DNA of 64,000 nt from Scylla paramamosain (GCF_035594125.1 NC_087155.1:2057431-2121430), one strand, 5' to 3'; shown: positions 34,873 to 47,269, numbered from the stretch's first letter. Notes: a model not told the origin generated them from the letters alone. Program-made: numbers and translations.

Positions 34873-34882
34873 ACACACACAC
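34679..34882. repeat. (GGA)n and (CT)n arrays
   Basis: GGA at 34679-34723, then CT with two CC interruptions at 34779-34870, ending in ACACACAC. Confidence 0.96.
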
Positions 34883-35232
34883 AGGTAACCCAACCCTTGC
34901 CTTCCCTTCCCTTCCTCTACACTTTCTATCCCGGTGACTCAGTGTAGTGTACATACATATTTCCTATTTGTTCATTGGTCGGCTCAATAAACGGCAATGA
35001 AGCGTCAAAGTTTGTGTTAACGCGTCCATTGGTGGGTCGTTTGATGTGCGGGGGGAATGGGACAATTCATACAGGCCTGGTAATTACAGGAGTTGTAATG
35101 ATGATAGTAATAATAATAGTAATAGCAATAATGATAATGGTTGTTGTTGTTGTTGGTGGTAGTGGTGATGTGGTGGTGGGGGTGATGATACATCATTGGA
35201 AAAATACTATACACGTATGCACGACCTTGTTG

Positions 35233-35234
<2 letters not shown>
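34883..35234. other. Unassigned, with AAT/GTT/GTG trinucleotide words
   Basis: Degenerate ATA, GTT and GGT trinucleotides lie at 35090-35180. No gene. Confidence 0.5.

Positions 35235-35265
<31 letters not shown>
35235..35265. repeat. (AC)n microsatellite
   Basis: About 31 bp of AC. Confidence 0.95.
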
Positions 35266-35268
<3 letters not shown>

Positions 35269-35565
35269 GGAAAAAAATGTTCAGTTGAATGATATAACTT
35301 TTTTACTAATCTTTTCTTCTCAGCCTCATTAATTTGTACGCACGCACGGCTCTCTATTCAATGAAGCAGTTTTCCTACCTATATTTCTAACAAGAGGGAC
35401 ATCTGTCGTCTTTTTCTCGTGGTAGATGTCACTGGCTATGGCTGCCCTCTGACGTGACTCTTGGGACTGCCTTCTTCCTCTCCCCTTCCACATTCCCCAC
35501 TCCTGTCTCTCTCCCACACCCTCTGCTTCTCATATCTCCTACACCTCCATCGCCGCCCCCCCGTC

Positions 35566-35570
<5 letters not shown>

Positions 35571-35638
<68 letters not shown>
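35571..35638. repeat. (CT)n microsatellite
   Basis: About 68 bp of CT after a C-rich pyrimidine tract. Confidence 0.98.
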
Positions 35639-35639
<1 letters not shown>

Positions 35640-35753
35640 CTCATTCTCACGGTCTTGTAGCTTTTATTCCTCCGCCCCCCTCTCTCTCCAGAAGCTAATC
35701 CGTAGATCAAGGAAATGATGAGCTCTCACCACCCTCGTCCTGCTCTGCGGATG

Positions 35754-35797
<44 letters not shown>
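35754..35797. repeat. (GT)n microsatellite
   Basis: About 44 bp of GT. Confidence 0.98.
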
Positions 35798-35798
<1 letters not shown>

Positions 35799-36330
35799 AC
35801 GTTGGAAGAGAAGAAAAAAAAAAGAAGTAACATACAAATAAAGACAAACACTTGAGGCAGTAGAGCCACAGCAAGCCAGCGTGAGTGTACGGCATCGTGG
35901 CATTAAACAACGGAGTGAAGGACACTCGCACTTGACCAAAACACATTTCTCTATAACTGCTCTTCTTATATACATTGTAAGCAGATTACCAAGAACATTT
36001 TATCCTTCCACATAAATAAAAAAAAATAAAAAAAGTGAACAGACACTACCACCACCACCACCACACGGGATGGGACTCACAAAGGGGATGGAAAGTCACT
36101 ACCTCACCAAACCTTCCTTTTATGAAGAAAACAGTAATAATCATAATTGGTTTCATTATTGAAAAGAATCATCAAAGTATATATCGCGGCATCAAACACC
36201 GGACAGGCGGGATACCCCAGGTTCCCCACGCCTTTCAGAGCGTTGCAGCCGGTACCCTCTTCCCCTTCTGGCCCTCCCCTATGAATAACTAGATAAACTG
36301 GTAACATACCGAGAAAACAGAATGATAGTG
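35798..36330. other. Unassigned sequence
   Basis: Contains short A runs and a (CCA)n of about 18 bp at 36047. No gene or element recognised. Confidence 0.5.
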
Positions 36331-36610
36331 GCTGAGTGAGCGAGCCCCAGCGTGCGGCGGAGGGCCAGCCACATCGACACTGTTGGCGTCTCTCGATGGA
36401 CTCAGTGCTGTGTGAGTGAGTGCACGAAACTCAAAACAAACTCTAAAAACTAAGTGCTGTGGTGTCGCTGTTTTATTGCTTAAAAAGACACAGCAACATT
36501 CGTGACGTGCCTCCAGTAACCAGAGACGCAGAGTGCCTCACTCAGAAACACTCACAAACATCACGTTACTTTATTTCCCGCAACGGGTGAATTCTCCTGT
36601 AAATAGTGCT
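36331..36610. promoter_or_regulatory. Possible 5' UTR or promoter-like region
   Basis: GC-richer DNA with GAGCCCCAGCGTGCGGCGGA and a TCAGTGCTGTG initiator-like word at about 36401, followed by about 200 bp without open frames and a CTCCTGTAAATAG donor-like word near 36596. No downstream coding exon is identified, so this is a weak call. Confidence 0.2.
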
Positions 36611-37383
36611 TTAATTGAACTCTCCCTCAAGCCTATTAATATAAAGCAAACTTAAATACAGTGTTCCTGCCGCTGGTACAACACAGCAACACAGCAGCGG
36701 AACATGCAGCGTTGTTCATCAGTTTTCTGTCCTTGACGTCTGCTATTACTTTCCGTGAACGTTTTTGTGTTTTGTGGTCTGATTCCATCAAATTATTGGA
36801 CGGACTGACAGATCTGCCCTCAGCGCTCGACTGCAGTAGTAAAGAAAAGAAAAAAAGTGATATACGTACACAACATAAAGAAACAAAGGCACCGCAAGAC
36901 TTCATACCATATATTTCCGGTCACCAGTAATTGCATCACTGGCGTATAAATGTAAACTGGAAAATGTGGTAGATGTTATTCTTACACTTACATAATAATA
37001 CAGAAGAAATAAATAAAATATTTTAATCAGAATCTTACACACACACACACACACACATACACAGGTGTAATGGTGTGTTGTGTCGGTGATGGTGCAGCAC
37101 GTGTGCCAGTCACTACACAACACAGGGGCGGGTTCCCACAGGCGGCTCCAGATCCGAGGACTGCCGACCGCTCTAAAGTTCTTGAATTTCCCCTACCACC
37201 ATTTTCACTCCATGACTGATACTCCCATAACAGTCCACAATACTTAACTTTATCTTATTATCGTTGTTAATATGAATATTCACATTAAAACAATAGCAGT
37301 AATTCTTATTGAACTTTTGGTGCGGCACGAACACAGTTAGGGAAATACTATGTTCAAATATATCTTCTTTACTCTCCATAGCT
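36611..37383. other. Unassigned sequence
   Basis: A pair of 89-codon frames on opposite strands (36636-36930) shows no family I know. A short (AC)n lies at 37036-37062. Confidence 0.45.
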
Positions 37384-37475
37384 ATGGGGTTCCCATGGTT
37401 CAGTGGATAGAATGACGGTCTTTGGAACTTTAGATGCAGGGCGCCAGCGTTCGAATCCCTATAAATCATACAAAA
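37384..37475 (+). mobile_element. tRNA-like SINE head or tRNA pseudogene
   Basis: TGGTTCAGTGGATAGAATG fits a pol III A box and GCGTTCGAATCCC a B box, about 38 bp apart, followed by ATCATACAAAAAATAAAAG, an A-rich tail. The would-be cloverleaf lacks a clean acceptor stem, so I read it as a short tRNA-derived retroposon. Confidence 0.6.
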
Positions 37476-37589
37476 AATAAAAGAACATAAAAGATGGCCT
37501 GATAAAAATGATTAGCATCATAATAAACAGTATTTTTCTTTAATTAACGCGAACATAAGATGAGGAAATAGACAAACTTTACAGTTAAT

Positions 37590-37840
37590 TTGTTGGGTCC
37601 TCGTGGCTTAGTGGGTAGAGTGATGCATTACAAGTTTGGCGGGAGGGAAGCATGGGTTCGAACCCCCACTCGGAACTTGGTAAAAATTTCACAGAGCATC
37701 CACTCCAAAACCATGTAATGGGGCTGCCCAGGGGAGCAAGGAAGGTGTTCTGACCTCTCATGCTTCCACCACTTGGACCCCCCTGGCAACTACAAAGACC
37801 ACCAAACTGACACACTCAGTCAGTTAAGGTCAGATTAGGA
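37590..37840 (+). mobile_element. tRNA-derived SINE
   Basis: GGGTCCTCGTGGCTTAGTGG with GTAGAGTGATGC forms the A-box half and CATGGGTTCGAACCCC the B box, about 45 bp apart. About 160 bp of unrelated body follows (ACCATGTAATGGGGCTGCCC, CCTCTCATGCTTCCACCACT). Pol III would transcribe such an element from its internal promoter and a LINE would move it. The 3' boundary is uncertain; no poly(A) is visible. Confidence 0.7.
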
Positions 37841-37924
37841 GAGCTTAGGATAGGGTCAGTTCAGTGATCTATGTAACTGCCAGGGTCAGGAGCAAAGATC
37901 AGCAGAAACACTACCATCAGCAGA

Positions 37925-38395
37925 TGGAAGAGGATGAAGCGGCAGCGGCAGCACTAACACCACCGAGGGAAAGATTAAAATTAAAAATATGTAATTACAA
38001 TGAGAAAAATGAATTACAAGTAGAAAAATTGCAATTAAGAAAATAAGCGGCAACACTAACACCACCAGGGGAAGCATTAGAATTAGAACAAGTAGACTTA
38101 GGAAAATGTATTACAATAAAAAAAAAAATGAATCACAATTAAAAATATATTACAATTAAAAGAATAAAACTGAAGAAAATTAGAATTAGAATAATTAGAA
38201 TTAGAATAATTAGAATTTTCTAGAATAATTAGAATTAGAAACAGAAGAATTATAATTTTAATTAGAAGGATAAGAAAAATTTGATTTAAAGAATTATAAT
38301 TACAATTAGAAGAATTAAAATAAGAATTAGAATTAGAATAATTAGAACTGGAATCAAAAGAATTAAAGAATTAGAAACTACAACAGCATCAAAGC
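37925..38395. repeat. Degenerate (AATTAG)n array with duplicated GCGGCA block
   Basis: A short unit GCGGCA...ACTAACACCACC...GGGAA occurs at about 37940 and 38047. From about 37975 the sequence is dominated by AATTAG/AATTAAAA hexamer-like words to 38380. Noncoding. Confidence 0.75.
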
Positions 38396-38424
38396 GGAAG
38401 CAGTATTTAATGTATTTCTGGTGA

Positions 38425-40295
38425 TCTGGCAGTCAAAAATTATAGGATAAGTGTCTTGAAACCTTCCTCTTGAAAGAGTTCAAGTCATAGGAAGGTGGAA
38501 ATACAGACACAGGCAGGAAGTTCCAGGGTTTACCAGAAAACGAAATGAATGATTGAGAATACTGGATAACTATTGCATTAGAGAGGTGGACAGAATAAGG
38601 GTGTGAGAAAGCAAAAAGTCTTGTGCAGCGAGGCTGCGGGAAGAGGGAAGGCATGCAGTTAGCAAGATCAGAAGAGCAGTCGGCATGAAAATAGCGGTAG
38701 AAGATAGCAAAAGATGTAACAATGCGGCGATGAGAAAGAGACTAAAGACAGTCAGTTAGAAGAGAGGAGTTGATAAGACGAACAGCTTTTGATACCACCC
38801 TGTCTAAAAGAGCGGTATGAGTGGAACTCCTCCTCCCAGTAAAGCGTACTCCATATATGGGCGAATAAGGACGGATTCAGAGTTAGCAGCTGGGGGTCGT
38901 GACAAAAACTGGCGGAGACGTCTCAGAGCACCTAACTTCATAGAAGCTGTTTTAGCTAGAGATGAGACGTGAAGTTTCCAGTTTAGATTATAAGTAAAGG
39001 ACAGACCGAGGATGTTCAGCGTAGAAGAAGGGGACAGTTGAGCATCAATGAAGAAGAGGGGATAATTGTCTGGTAGGTTGTGTTGAGTTGATAGATGGAG
39101 GAATTGAGTTTTTGAGACATTGAACAATACTTAATTTGCTCTGACCCAATCAGAAATATTAGAGAGATCAGAAGTCAGGCGTTCTGTGACTTTCCTACGC
39201 GAACTGTTTACTTCCTGAAGGGTTGGACGTCTATGAAAAGACGTGGAAAAGTGCATTGTGGTATCATCAGCGTAGGAGTGGATAGGACAAGAAGCTTGGT
39301 TCATACCATTAATGAATAATAAGAAGAGAATGAGTGACAGGACAGAATCCTGAGGAACACCACTGTTAAGAGATTTAGAAGAACAGTGACCGTTTACCAC
39401 AGCAGTAATAGAACTTTCAGAAAGGAAACCTGAGATGAAGTTACAGAGAGAAGGATAGAAGCCGTAGGAGGGTAGTTCGGAAATCAAAGCTTTGTGCCAG
39501 ACTCTATCAAAAGCTTTTGATATGTCCAAGGCAACAGCAAAAGTTTCACCAAGATCTCCAAAAAGGATGACCAAGACTCAGTAAGGAAAGCCAGAAGATC
39601 ATCAGAGCTGCCTTGACGGAACACATACTGGCGATAATATAGAAGGTTGTGAAGTGATAGATGTTTAAGAATCTTCCTGTTGAGAACAGATTAAAAATCT
39701 AGATAATCAGGGAATTAAAGCAATAAGACGTTAGTTTGAGGGATTACAACGGTCACCCTTTTTAAGAACAGGCTGAATGTAGGTAAGCTTCCAGCAAGAA
39801 GGAAAGGAAGATGTTGACAGAGAGAGTTGAAAGAATTTGACTAGGCGAGGTACAAGCACGGATGCACAGTTTCAGAGAACAATAGGAGGGACCCCATCAG
39901 CTCCATAAGCCTTCCGAGGGTTTAGGCCAGCAAGGGCATGGAAAACATCATTGCAAAGGATTTTAATAGGTAGCATAAAGTAGTCAGAGGGTGGAGGAGA
40001 GGGAGGAACAAGCCCAGAATCGTCCAAGGTAGAGTTTTTAGCAAAGGTTTGAGCGAAGATTTCAGCTTTAGAGATAGATGAGATGGCAGTGGGAAAGATG
40101 AAAAAGCAAAGTTATTGGAGATGTTTTTGGCTAGGTGGCAGAAGTCATGAGGGGAGTTAGATCTTGAAAGATTTTGACACTTCCTATTGATGGAGGAGTT
40201 TTTTGGTTAATTGGAGAAGAGAGTTAGCATGGTTCCAGGGAGAAATATAAAGTGCATGAGATTCAGGTGATGGAAGTCTCAAGTACCTTTGAGTA
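38425..40295 (-). mobile_element. LINE family 2, linker through RT to C-terminus
   Basis: On the minus strand this is the longest family 2 copy. In order from 40295 downwards: a linker region (ESHALYISPWNHANSL), AFHALAGLNPRKAYG..DG (39890-39960), the RT palm with VALDISKAFDRVWHKAL (39515-39545 region), SGVPQDSVLS (normally GxPQGSxLSP, so motif B has G to D), SYADDTTMHFS with YADD at 39263-39274, then ERLTSDLSNISDW, FLHLSTQHNLPDNYPLFF, LNILGLSFTYNLNWKLHVSS and further C-terminal blocks to about 38430. Several stops and frameshifts interrupt it (for example the stop after SDWVRAN near 39131). It lacks the endonuclease and most of its 3' UTR. Not functional. Confidence 0.92.
39131..39574 (-). 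pseudogene. Family 2 reverse-transcriptase palm fragment
   Basis: The longest intact frame of the preceding element, 147 codons. It contains RT motif A (DISKAFD, catalytic Asp) and motif C (YADD, catalytic Asp pair); motif B has a G to D change. The upstream part (motifs 0-3) is in other frames beyond 39574, and the downstream part continues in a new frame from 39127. Confidence 0.88.
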
Positions 40296-40410
40296 TTGTT
40301 TAATTTCATTTGAACATGTTTTTTTTTTTTTTATCACAAAACTATGAGTGAGCCAGTGAGCCAGATATTTCTGGCAATTCACAATTTCAACACAATTTCA
40401 ATTCACAATT

Positions 40411-40438
40411 ACAACTAACGACTGCTGTCGTTAGTTGT
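40411..40438. repeat. Perfect 12 bp inverted repeat (hairpin)
   Basis: ACAACTAACGAC, loop TGCT, GTCGTTAGTTGT. It lies at the boundary between the family 2 LINE and the family 3 LINE and overlaps the end of the family 3 open frame. Confidence 0.9.
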
Positions 40439-41705
40439 TAGCTAATTTTAGCCTTACTGTGGAAAACAATGCACTTCGATTTAGAGGCATCATGGCCACT
40501 CCATCCTTAAGTTTCTTAATATACACTTTTAATGATTGAAGCGAGGTTTTCATATCAAACTTCTCTTTTTCATTGCATGTAACTTTCAGTTTATTTAAAA
40601 GCCATTCCTCATCTTTATCTGTTGTACAATCACTGTTACCACCATTCATTAATCTCTTACTAAACACTTCAATAACATTATTAATATAATTTTCACCGTC
40701 AGTAACACCAGACCACTTTGTTTTATCAGACTGTTGCTTAACCTCTTTCAAAAATTCTTTCATATTCTTGTTTCCAATTTTTTTCTTGAATTGCGACAGA
40801 TCTTTCTTCCGTTTCATTTTTCTCACACAAAGACAAAGCCTCTTTGAACACTTTCCCACTCATATTAATTTTCCGACATTCATCAGAGTTTCTATTTCTT
40901 CCAGTAATTAGCCATTATTGATAATCGTCCCGTGATTTAGCATACAAATGTTTGACTCGTCTATTCCATCCTGGTATTACACTGAACTTGTTCCTGTCAA
41001 TAACCTGCTGTGCATAATGACTAGAAGAGTACAAAACATTACCACCAATTATCATATCAATCTCCTCAATTTGTGCAAGGTGGTCAGCTTTCTGGCAACC
41101 AGCACTACACCATCTAGGTGCCTCGCAGGGCATAATGCCTCGTGTATTACCAATAATATTTTAAAATGCATCTGGAAAATCACTTTTTTTTTTCCCCATT
41201 GGATAAAACACTTATTTCCATGTTCAGTTATAATAGTGCTACAGACATTGTTAGACACCCAAGTGAACGTTTGCCGCCATTGGTAAATGATTGGATCCGA
41301 CAAGTTGATACAGAGCCTTAACATGGTTGACACAGACATCCTTTGAGCTTCCTCCTACAATATGGTCTAACCACTTACAGCAGCAGTTACTGTAAGGTAT
41401 AAAAATCAAAGTGTTACCGTCTATCACGTTAAAATCCAGACAACACAAACAATTTCTCTCACAAAAGGTCACCAAGTTGTTCCAGGCTCTGCTTATAAAA
41501 GGATCTGCATCAAAACCACCTAAAATAAAAATTAAATTAAAATCATGATGGATTAAAACACTTGAAATGTTCCAAGGCAAACAACCTGTGAAGATATTCT
41601 TCAAGTGTCTTCCTTTCCCATGTTACACTCCTCATATATACATTTATTATAACAATGTTCAAATAACCCACTGGTAATTGCAAAGCAATATAATTTTTCT
41701 CATAC
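40431..41705 (-). mobile_element. LINE family 3: EEP endonuclease and linker
   Basis: On the minus strand, from 41700 downwards: [20 protein letters not shown] and TLEEYLHRL, then GGFDADPF (normally GDFNADP), CCCKWLDHIVG and VGSNHLPMAANV (normally SDHLP) in the frame 41604-41251. This order is that of an APE-type (EEP) endonuclease C-terminal half; two catalytic positions are altered (N to D in DFN, D to N in SDH), so it should be dead. Next come CEAPRWCSAGCQKADHLAQI and VIPGWNRRVKHLYAKSRDDY with the PGWN linker motif typical of CR1/L2-like elements, then a 142-codon frame (40859-40431) with FLKEVKQQSDKTKWSGVTDG and YIKKLKDG. The RT itself is missing: the element stops at the hairpin, and family 2 sequence follows. 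A frameshift near 41540 and others break it. Confidence 0.72.
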
Positions 41706-41712
41706 AGAAACA

Positions 41713-42488
<776 letters not shown>

Positions 42489-43994
42489 AAATAGCTGGAC
42501 CAAAATAGTCAAACTGACATCGTCTTTCGACACAAGACCCGAATAACATGAATCAATCAGCACAGGTCCCACAGTGACAAACACATGGAGACAGGACACC
42601 GGCCACTTCACCAAACTACATACACCTAATAACTACATACAAATGATGCACCGTCTCACCACAGGTATGGAACTGACGCAAAATTCTCCACCGGGACCCC
42701 CGCCATGTTTCATTTATCTCACCCTCTCATCGCTGGAATAATCACTAATACCTATACAAATTAACCCTGCTACTGACCCAAACCTGAATACCGTTGCATA
42801 AAGAGTCAAAAGAGATATTTGACACAAAATACAGATCCTGGACACACCTCTGACACGTCTGCACGCTGCCTAAGCTGGGCTCCTCTGAGACCCGGAAACA
42901 ACAACGATACGTTGTCAGTCACTGCCTGTGTCAGGCTAAAGTAACACAACCCTACAATCCTATTAAACATTAAACATAAACATGTACGAACATTTATGCA
43001 CTTAATTCCCAAATTTCCCTGCCTAATGCATTTCATGTAATTCAATAGTCCAACATAATTACCAACATAGACGAAGTTATAACTAAAACACCACAGTACA
43101 ACCCATAAATAAACCACGCCAAGGTGGTTCACTTATTCAGTGATACTTACATATTACATATCACATATTGCATACAACACAGACCTTACATAGAAATAAA
43201 TTTCTAATATATTGTGATTTTTACTATAATCACAATACATATATGCACTACATTTTTTTCATACTTGGAGGAGACCAGCCGAGGCCACAAAAACCGGAAA
43301 ATGTCCGTTAATGTTCTGCTGTCATAGAAATAACGCTAACACTGAAACTCAAGTTTAATAACGATTTCTCAATGTAAAGTCATAGGTGAAAATAAAAAAA
43401 AAAGAAACAGGGTACCATAGTTACCTATTAAAAGATATGAATAAGTGAGGGTACTGGTTAACTCCTGCATTCGCTGCATTTGCATTAAGTTTATGGTATA
43501 ACTTTCAAAGAAACCACTCTGACTACAAAACGTGCAATCGAATATTTCAAGGATTTAAGTGCCAATAGCTACAATTTAGCTTACAAGTCTTACTCAAATT
43601 ACCATATTACCATTACCTATTATCCAATGGCTTATATCGTGACGTCAGTAATCTTCATTATTATCGCTATTCTCGTTGTAATCATTCTCATATGCACTTG
43701 ATCTGCACCCTGTGCAAAACAAGTCACGTCACCAATTGTGGAGGGATGTCACCACCAAGTAAACAAATCTATCAGAATGGTTGCTGTTCTCGTTACCATC
43801 GCTACCGTTACATGACATCCGTACAGAGGCGGTGTTCACTTCCTTCCTAATGAAACACGAGGCCAAACAGCAGAGGTCACTGGCTGATCTGTCATCCCTG
43901 TCAGCCCTCCCGGTGACCCGCGCTGACCTTTCTCAATCCATGGTAGATCCCCACGCTAAATGTGGTTGTTATAGTTCAAGTAATGTGGACGTAT

Positions 43995-43996
<2 letters not shown>
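42489..43996. other. Unassigned sequence
   Basis: About 1.5 kb of mixed to AT-rich DNA. A 108-codon minus frame (42806-43132) shows no family I know. No tandem repeat or element recognised. Confidence 0.5.

Positions 43997-44034
<38 letters not shown>
43997..44034. repeat. (AC)n microsatellite
   Basis: About 38 bp of AC. Confidence 0.97.
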
Positions 44035-44037
<3 letters not shown>

Positions 44038-44260
44038 TGTGAAAAAAAATTTGCATAAGATTTTCTGAACTCATTTCAAACTTTCATTTTCTGGCAAAAC
44101 CAAGCAAGTCAGGGACAAAACTTTTCTAATAAACTTAGTCTTCCGGGGCAGGTTGGGCTGGGACCTCACCAGACTCCTAAAGCAGTACTTCGCTGCCAAT
44201 TTAAAAAAGGCGGAGTGGGAACAATAGCAGAAATATATGTTCTTTGAATTACGCTACAAC

Positions 44261-44426
44261 GATTATTCAGAGGTGAGTGACCGAACGCTTCCATAACATA
44301 GCAAGTCATCACAAGACAGGCGGGTATGTGAGACTGTCTCGTGGATTATTCAGAGGTGAGTGACCGAACGCTTCCATAACATAGCAAGTCGTCACAAGGA
44401 AGGCGGGTATGTGAGACTGTCTCGTG
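44261..44426. repeat. Two-copy tandem duplication, 83 bp period
   Basis: GATTATTCAGAGGTGAGTGA begins at 44261 and 44344. The copies differ at about three positions (TCATCACAAGAC versus TCGTCACAAGGA). Recent and noncoding. Confidence 0.94.
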
Positions 44427-44552
44427 GATTTTTTTGATTGCATCAGAAAACGTCGTGTAATATTAAAGTGTAACTTCAGGAGTACATTTGCACACTAAAC
44501 TAGCTTACATTTAGGGAATGTGCTACATTCAAGTCAGACTACACACACACAC

Positions 44553-44950
44553 ACACAGTTGGTAGCGCAGTGGTTGGTACGCCTGATTCATACTCGGGAG
44601 GACTCAGGTTCGAATTCTGGGTAAGGTCAGAAGTCTTTGGGTGGACTTCTTTGCAGTGTAGCCACTGCTCACCTGGCAGTGATTAGGTACCTGGTGGAAA
44701 TCGGAATTAGTGACCCGCAGCTAGGTAGGATAAACAAACTCTGAATAGTAAAATACACAGGGGTGACCTGACTATCCTGTGCCTAGTCTACCGGGTTGAC
44801 AGGCGCCATCTGGCACCCAAAGTATCAACTTGTAACATACTTCCTTAAGGTTAAATGTGTATGTGTATTACTGTATAAGTACGCAATATGTGGTTGTTCA
44901 GCTATGAGGCTGCAAGATTAATAAACCGGATATTATTATTATCAATTATA
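44553..44950 (+). mobile_element. tRNA-derived SINE with (ATT)n tail
   Basis: GTTGGTAGCGCAGTGGTTGG with TACGCC gives an A box and ACTCAGGTTCGAATTC a B box, about 45 bp apart. A body of about 270 bp follows (CACCTGGCAGTGATTAGGTA, GACCTGACTATCCTGTGCCT, CCATCTGGCACCCAAAG), ending in AATAAACCGGATATTATTAT and an ATT-rich tail. The head-body-tail order is that of a tRNA-derived SINE, and I remember similar heads (GTAGCGCAGTGGTT...TTCGAATCC) as common in crab genomes. An (AC)n lies immediately upstream. Confidence 0.82.
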
Positions 44951-45030
44951 ATTATCATTATTATTTATAATTATTACTATTATTACACACACACACTTCC
45001 GAACTCATGCCATGTTTCTCCCTATTTAAA

Positions 45031-45165
45031 GACCATAAGAACATAAGGAAAGCTGCAAGAAGCTAGTAGACCTATACGTGACACCCTCTACAAGACAACA
45101 AGAAAAAAAAAAAAAAAACATACCATCTACAGCCAGTTTGTAGCCACTTATTCTTATCAACTATA
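45031..45165 (-). mobile_element. 3' end copy of LINE family 1, diverged subfamily
   Basis: On the minus strand: AATAAGTGGCTACAAACTGG, a poly(T) insertion, GTGTCACGTATAGGTCTACT, AGCTTCTTGCAGCTTTCCTT and ATGTTCTTATGGTC. It resembles the copy at 49415 (AATAAGTAGATACTG..., CTTCTTGCAGCTTCCCTTAT) more than the 63 kb copy. Confidence 0.75.
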
Positions 45166-45987
45166 CAATGGATTTGAAATACTCTCAATGCTGACGATAC
45201 GAAATTTCTGTGCCAAAAGTCCTTCACAGGCACCAGCGCACCCTGCATCACTCCGCCTCACGCACCACCCCAGCAAAGACTGGCTAGGGTCACCACTCAC
45301 CACTGCCACGCACCATTTCTCATCCTCGCTGGTCTGTTGCTCGCACATACCACCAATATATTATTTTCTTTGATCAACAACTTAAATTTCTATGATTTAG
45401 GAGCATCTTCTTGTAGCTATCTCATCATATGATTACTTAGTGCAGCGCAAGGTGGCTTTAGTACCAGGTGGATATCACATAAACCATCTTTATCTAGTTG
45501 GTGAAGCTTATCGTGATGGCAAACCTTACTGAATGCGCACATGCCTCGTCAGACTTAGTAATCTAGTTTAGTCACTGCTATCCGTTTTCAATATAAACAC
45601 ATCCAGGCTTATAAACAACTGGTGCCCATAGTCTACTGTTGCAGAACAGAGAATATCATAGTCAGGTCCTAATTTCTAGTCCATCTTGATCAACCAGGAG
45701 AGAAGGGAGGAAGGGATGAGGGTGGATGGTCATTTCAGGGTTAACAAAGCGTCAGTAGCTCCAACTAGCTCGTTGTGCGGTCTCCAATCCTCAAAAATAT
45801 TCGCTTCATATCTTGTTTCCTTCGCACAGCTTTTCATTATTTTAAGGCAAGAATTCAAATATGTTAAAACTAGTGGTGTATCTGCAAATTATACACAGGC
45901 ATCTGTGAAACAAGGGTGAAATTATCATTATCGTACGTTACTGTAACGAGACAGATATGAAGCACTTAACATAAAAGGAAACGATTC

Positions 45988-45990
<3 letters not shown>
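45166..45990. other. Unassigned sequence
   Basis: Short frames on both strands, none recognised. No repeat seen. Confidence 0.5.

Positions 45991-46038
<48 letters not shown>
45991..46038. repeat. (GT)n-(GA)n compound
   Basis: About 35 bp of GT then about 13 bp of GA. Confidence 0.96.
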
Positions 46039-46039
<1 letters not shown>

Positions 46040-47269
46040 ATTATCCACCCTCGTTGCATGTTAGCAATGAAATACTCATTTGTAACATGTCATATATACT
46101 TCATATTTGTCAAGATATTGTAACATTATAAACAGTAAAGGTTTAGCAGAAAATGAATTGATCCGATATTAAAATTGTGGCATGACTCTTACAATATTCC
46201 CTCCACTGTCCACAGTGTCCACACACACACATACACACACACACACACAAAGTTGAGGATTACAGACTTAATTTACTTCAAAACAGCATACTGACAAATA
46301 CTGATCTAAAATCCAAGCAAAGTAAAATATCCCGGACAGAGCCTCTTCACAAGGGAATGTAAAAAAAAAAAAAAAAAAAAAAATCGGAAGAGAGAGGCTG
46401 CCGAAGGTTTAGTGAGGCGGTATAAAAGATCTGAGACGCTCTCCAAACACTCCAATTAGAGGCGATGGAAGGGCGATCAGTGTTGGTGGCAAGTATGATG
46501 CCGGGGAGCAAGTATATCCTTAATTAACACGGTCGGAATATCACACGCACGAAAGAAGATTTTTATCAAAAGTTTTAATTTGTTCTGTTATTTCCAAAAG
46601 ATCTCCAGTTTCAGTTTTCTCTTTTATTTCGGAAATCAATCTGCACATTATAAGTTTCAAATGTGAGCCACAAAATTAATTTACCCGTCGTGCACTGAAT
46701 AAGATGGAGGCAAATATTGCGATGCCGCGACACACAACCCTTTCAATTTTACCTTTTTGACAGCCGAATGTGTCGCTTTTTTTTTTCTTTGCATTTGCTG
46801 GTCTTCTTCAAACACACATATAAAATAGTAACAACAACAACAACAACAATAACACTGTTACTGTTACTGCACACTTTTCTATCCACAATATAATGAAAAA
46901 AAAAAAAAACATTGGAAGGGCAGCATTTCGATTACAACGTGAAGGAAACTCCATCAGCCGCCACAGCACCTCACGCATAAGTAACCCTTGCCGTGAAGAC
47001 CAGCGGGCCATAACACAATTAGCTCACTAATGACTCTCACTAGACAATGACAAATGATCTGAGAATATTAACAGTTCTCTTCATTTAAATAATTGATGAG
47101 AATGATCCAGACAGCTGCCTAGATCTTCGACCAAGTGCACACTGCCCTAACGTTATTCTTTACTCGCCTAAGAATCAGCGTCTCATTTTTTACTTATACT
47201 CGTGTATTCCTTATTATTATATTCTGGCTAGGAAAAATGTACAATGTAGGAAATAAAGCAGAGAGTTAT
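46039..47269. other. Unassigned sequence
   Basis: Holds a short (AC)n at about 46220-46250, poly(A) at 46361-46383, T and (CAA)n runs near 46779 and 46831. No gene or mobile element recognised. Confidence 0.5.

Noticed and set aside
37384..37475. Functional tRNA gene
   Set aside because: A and B box words exist but a paired acceptor stem and a clean anticodon arm are not visible, and an A-rich tail follows, which fits a retroposon.
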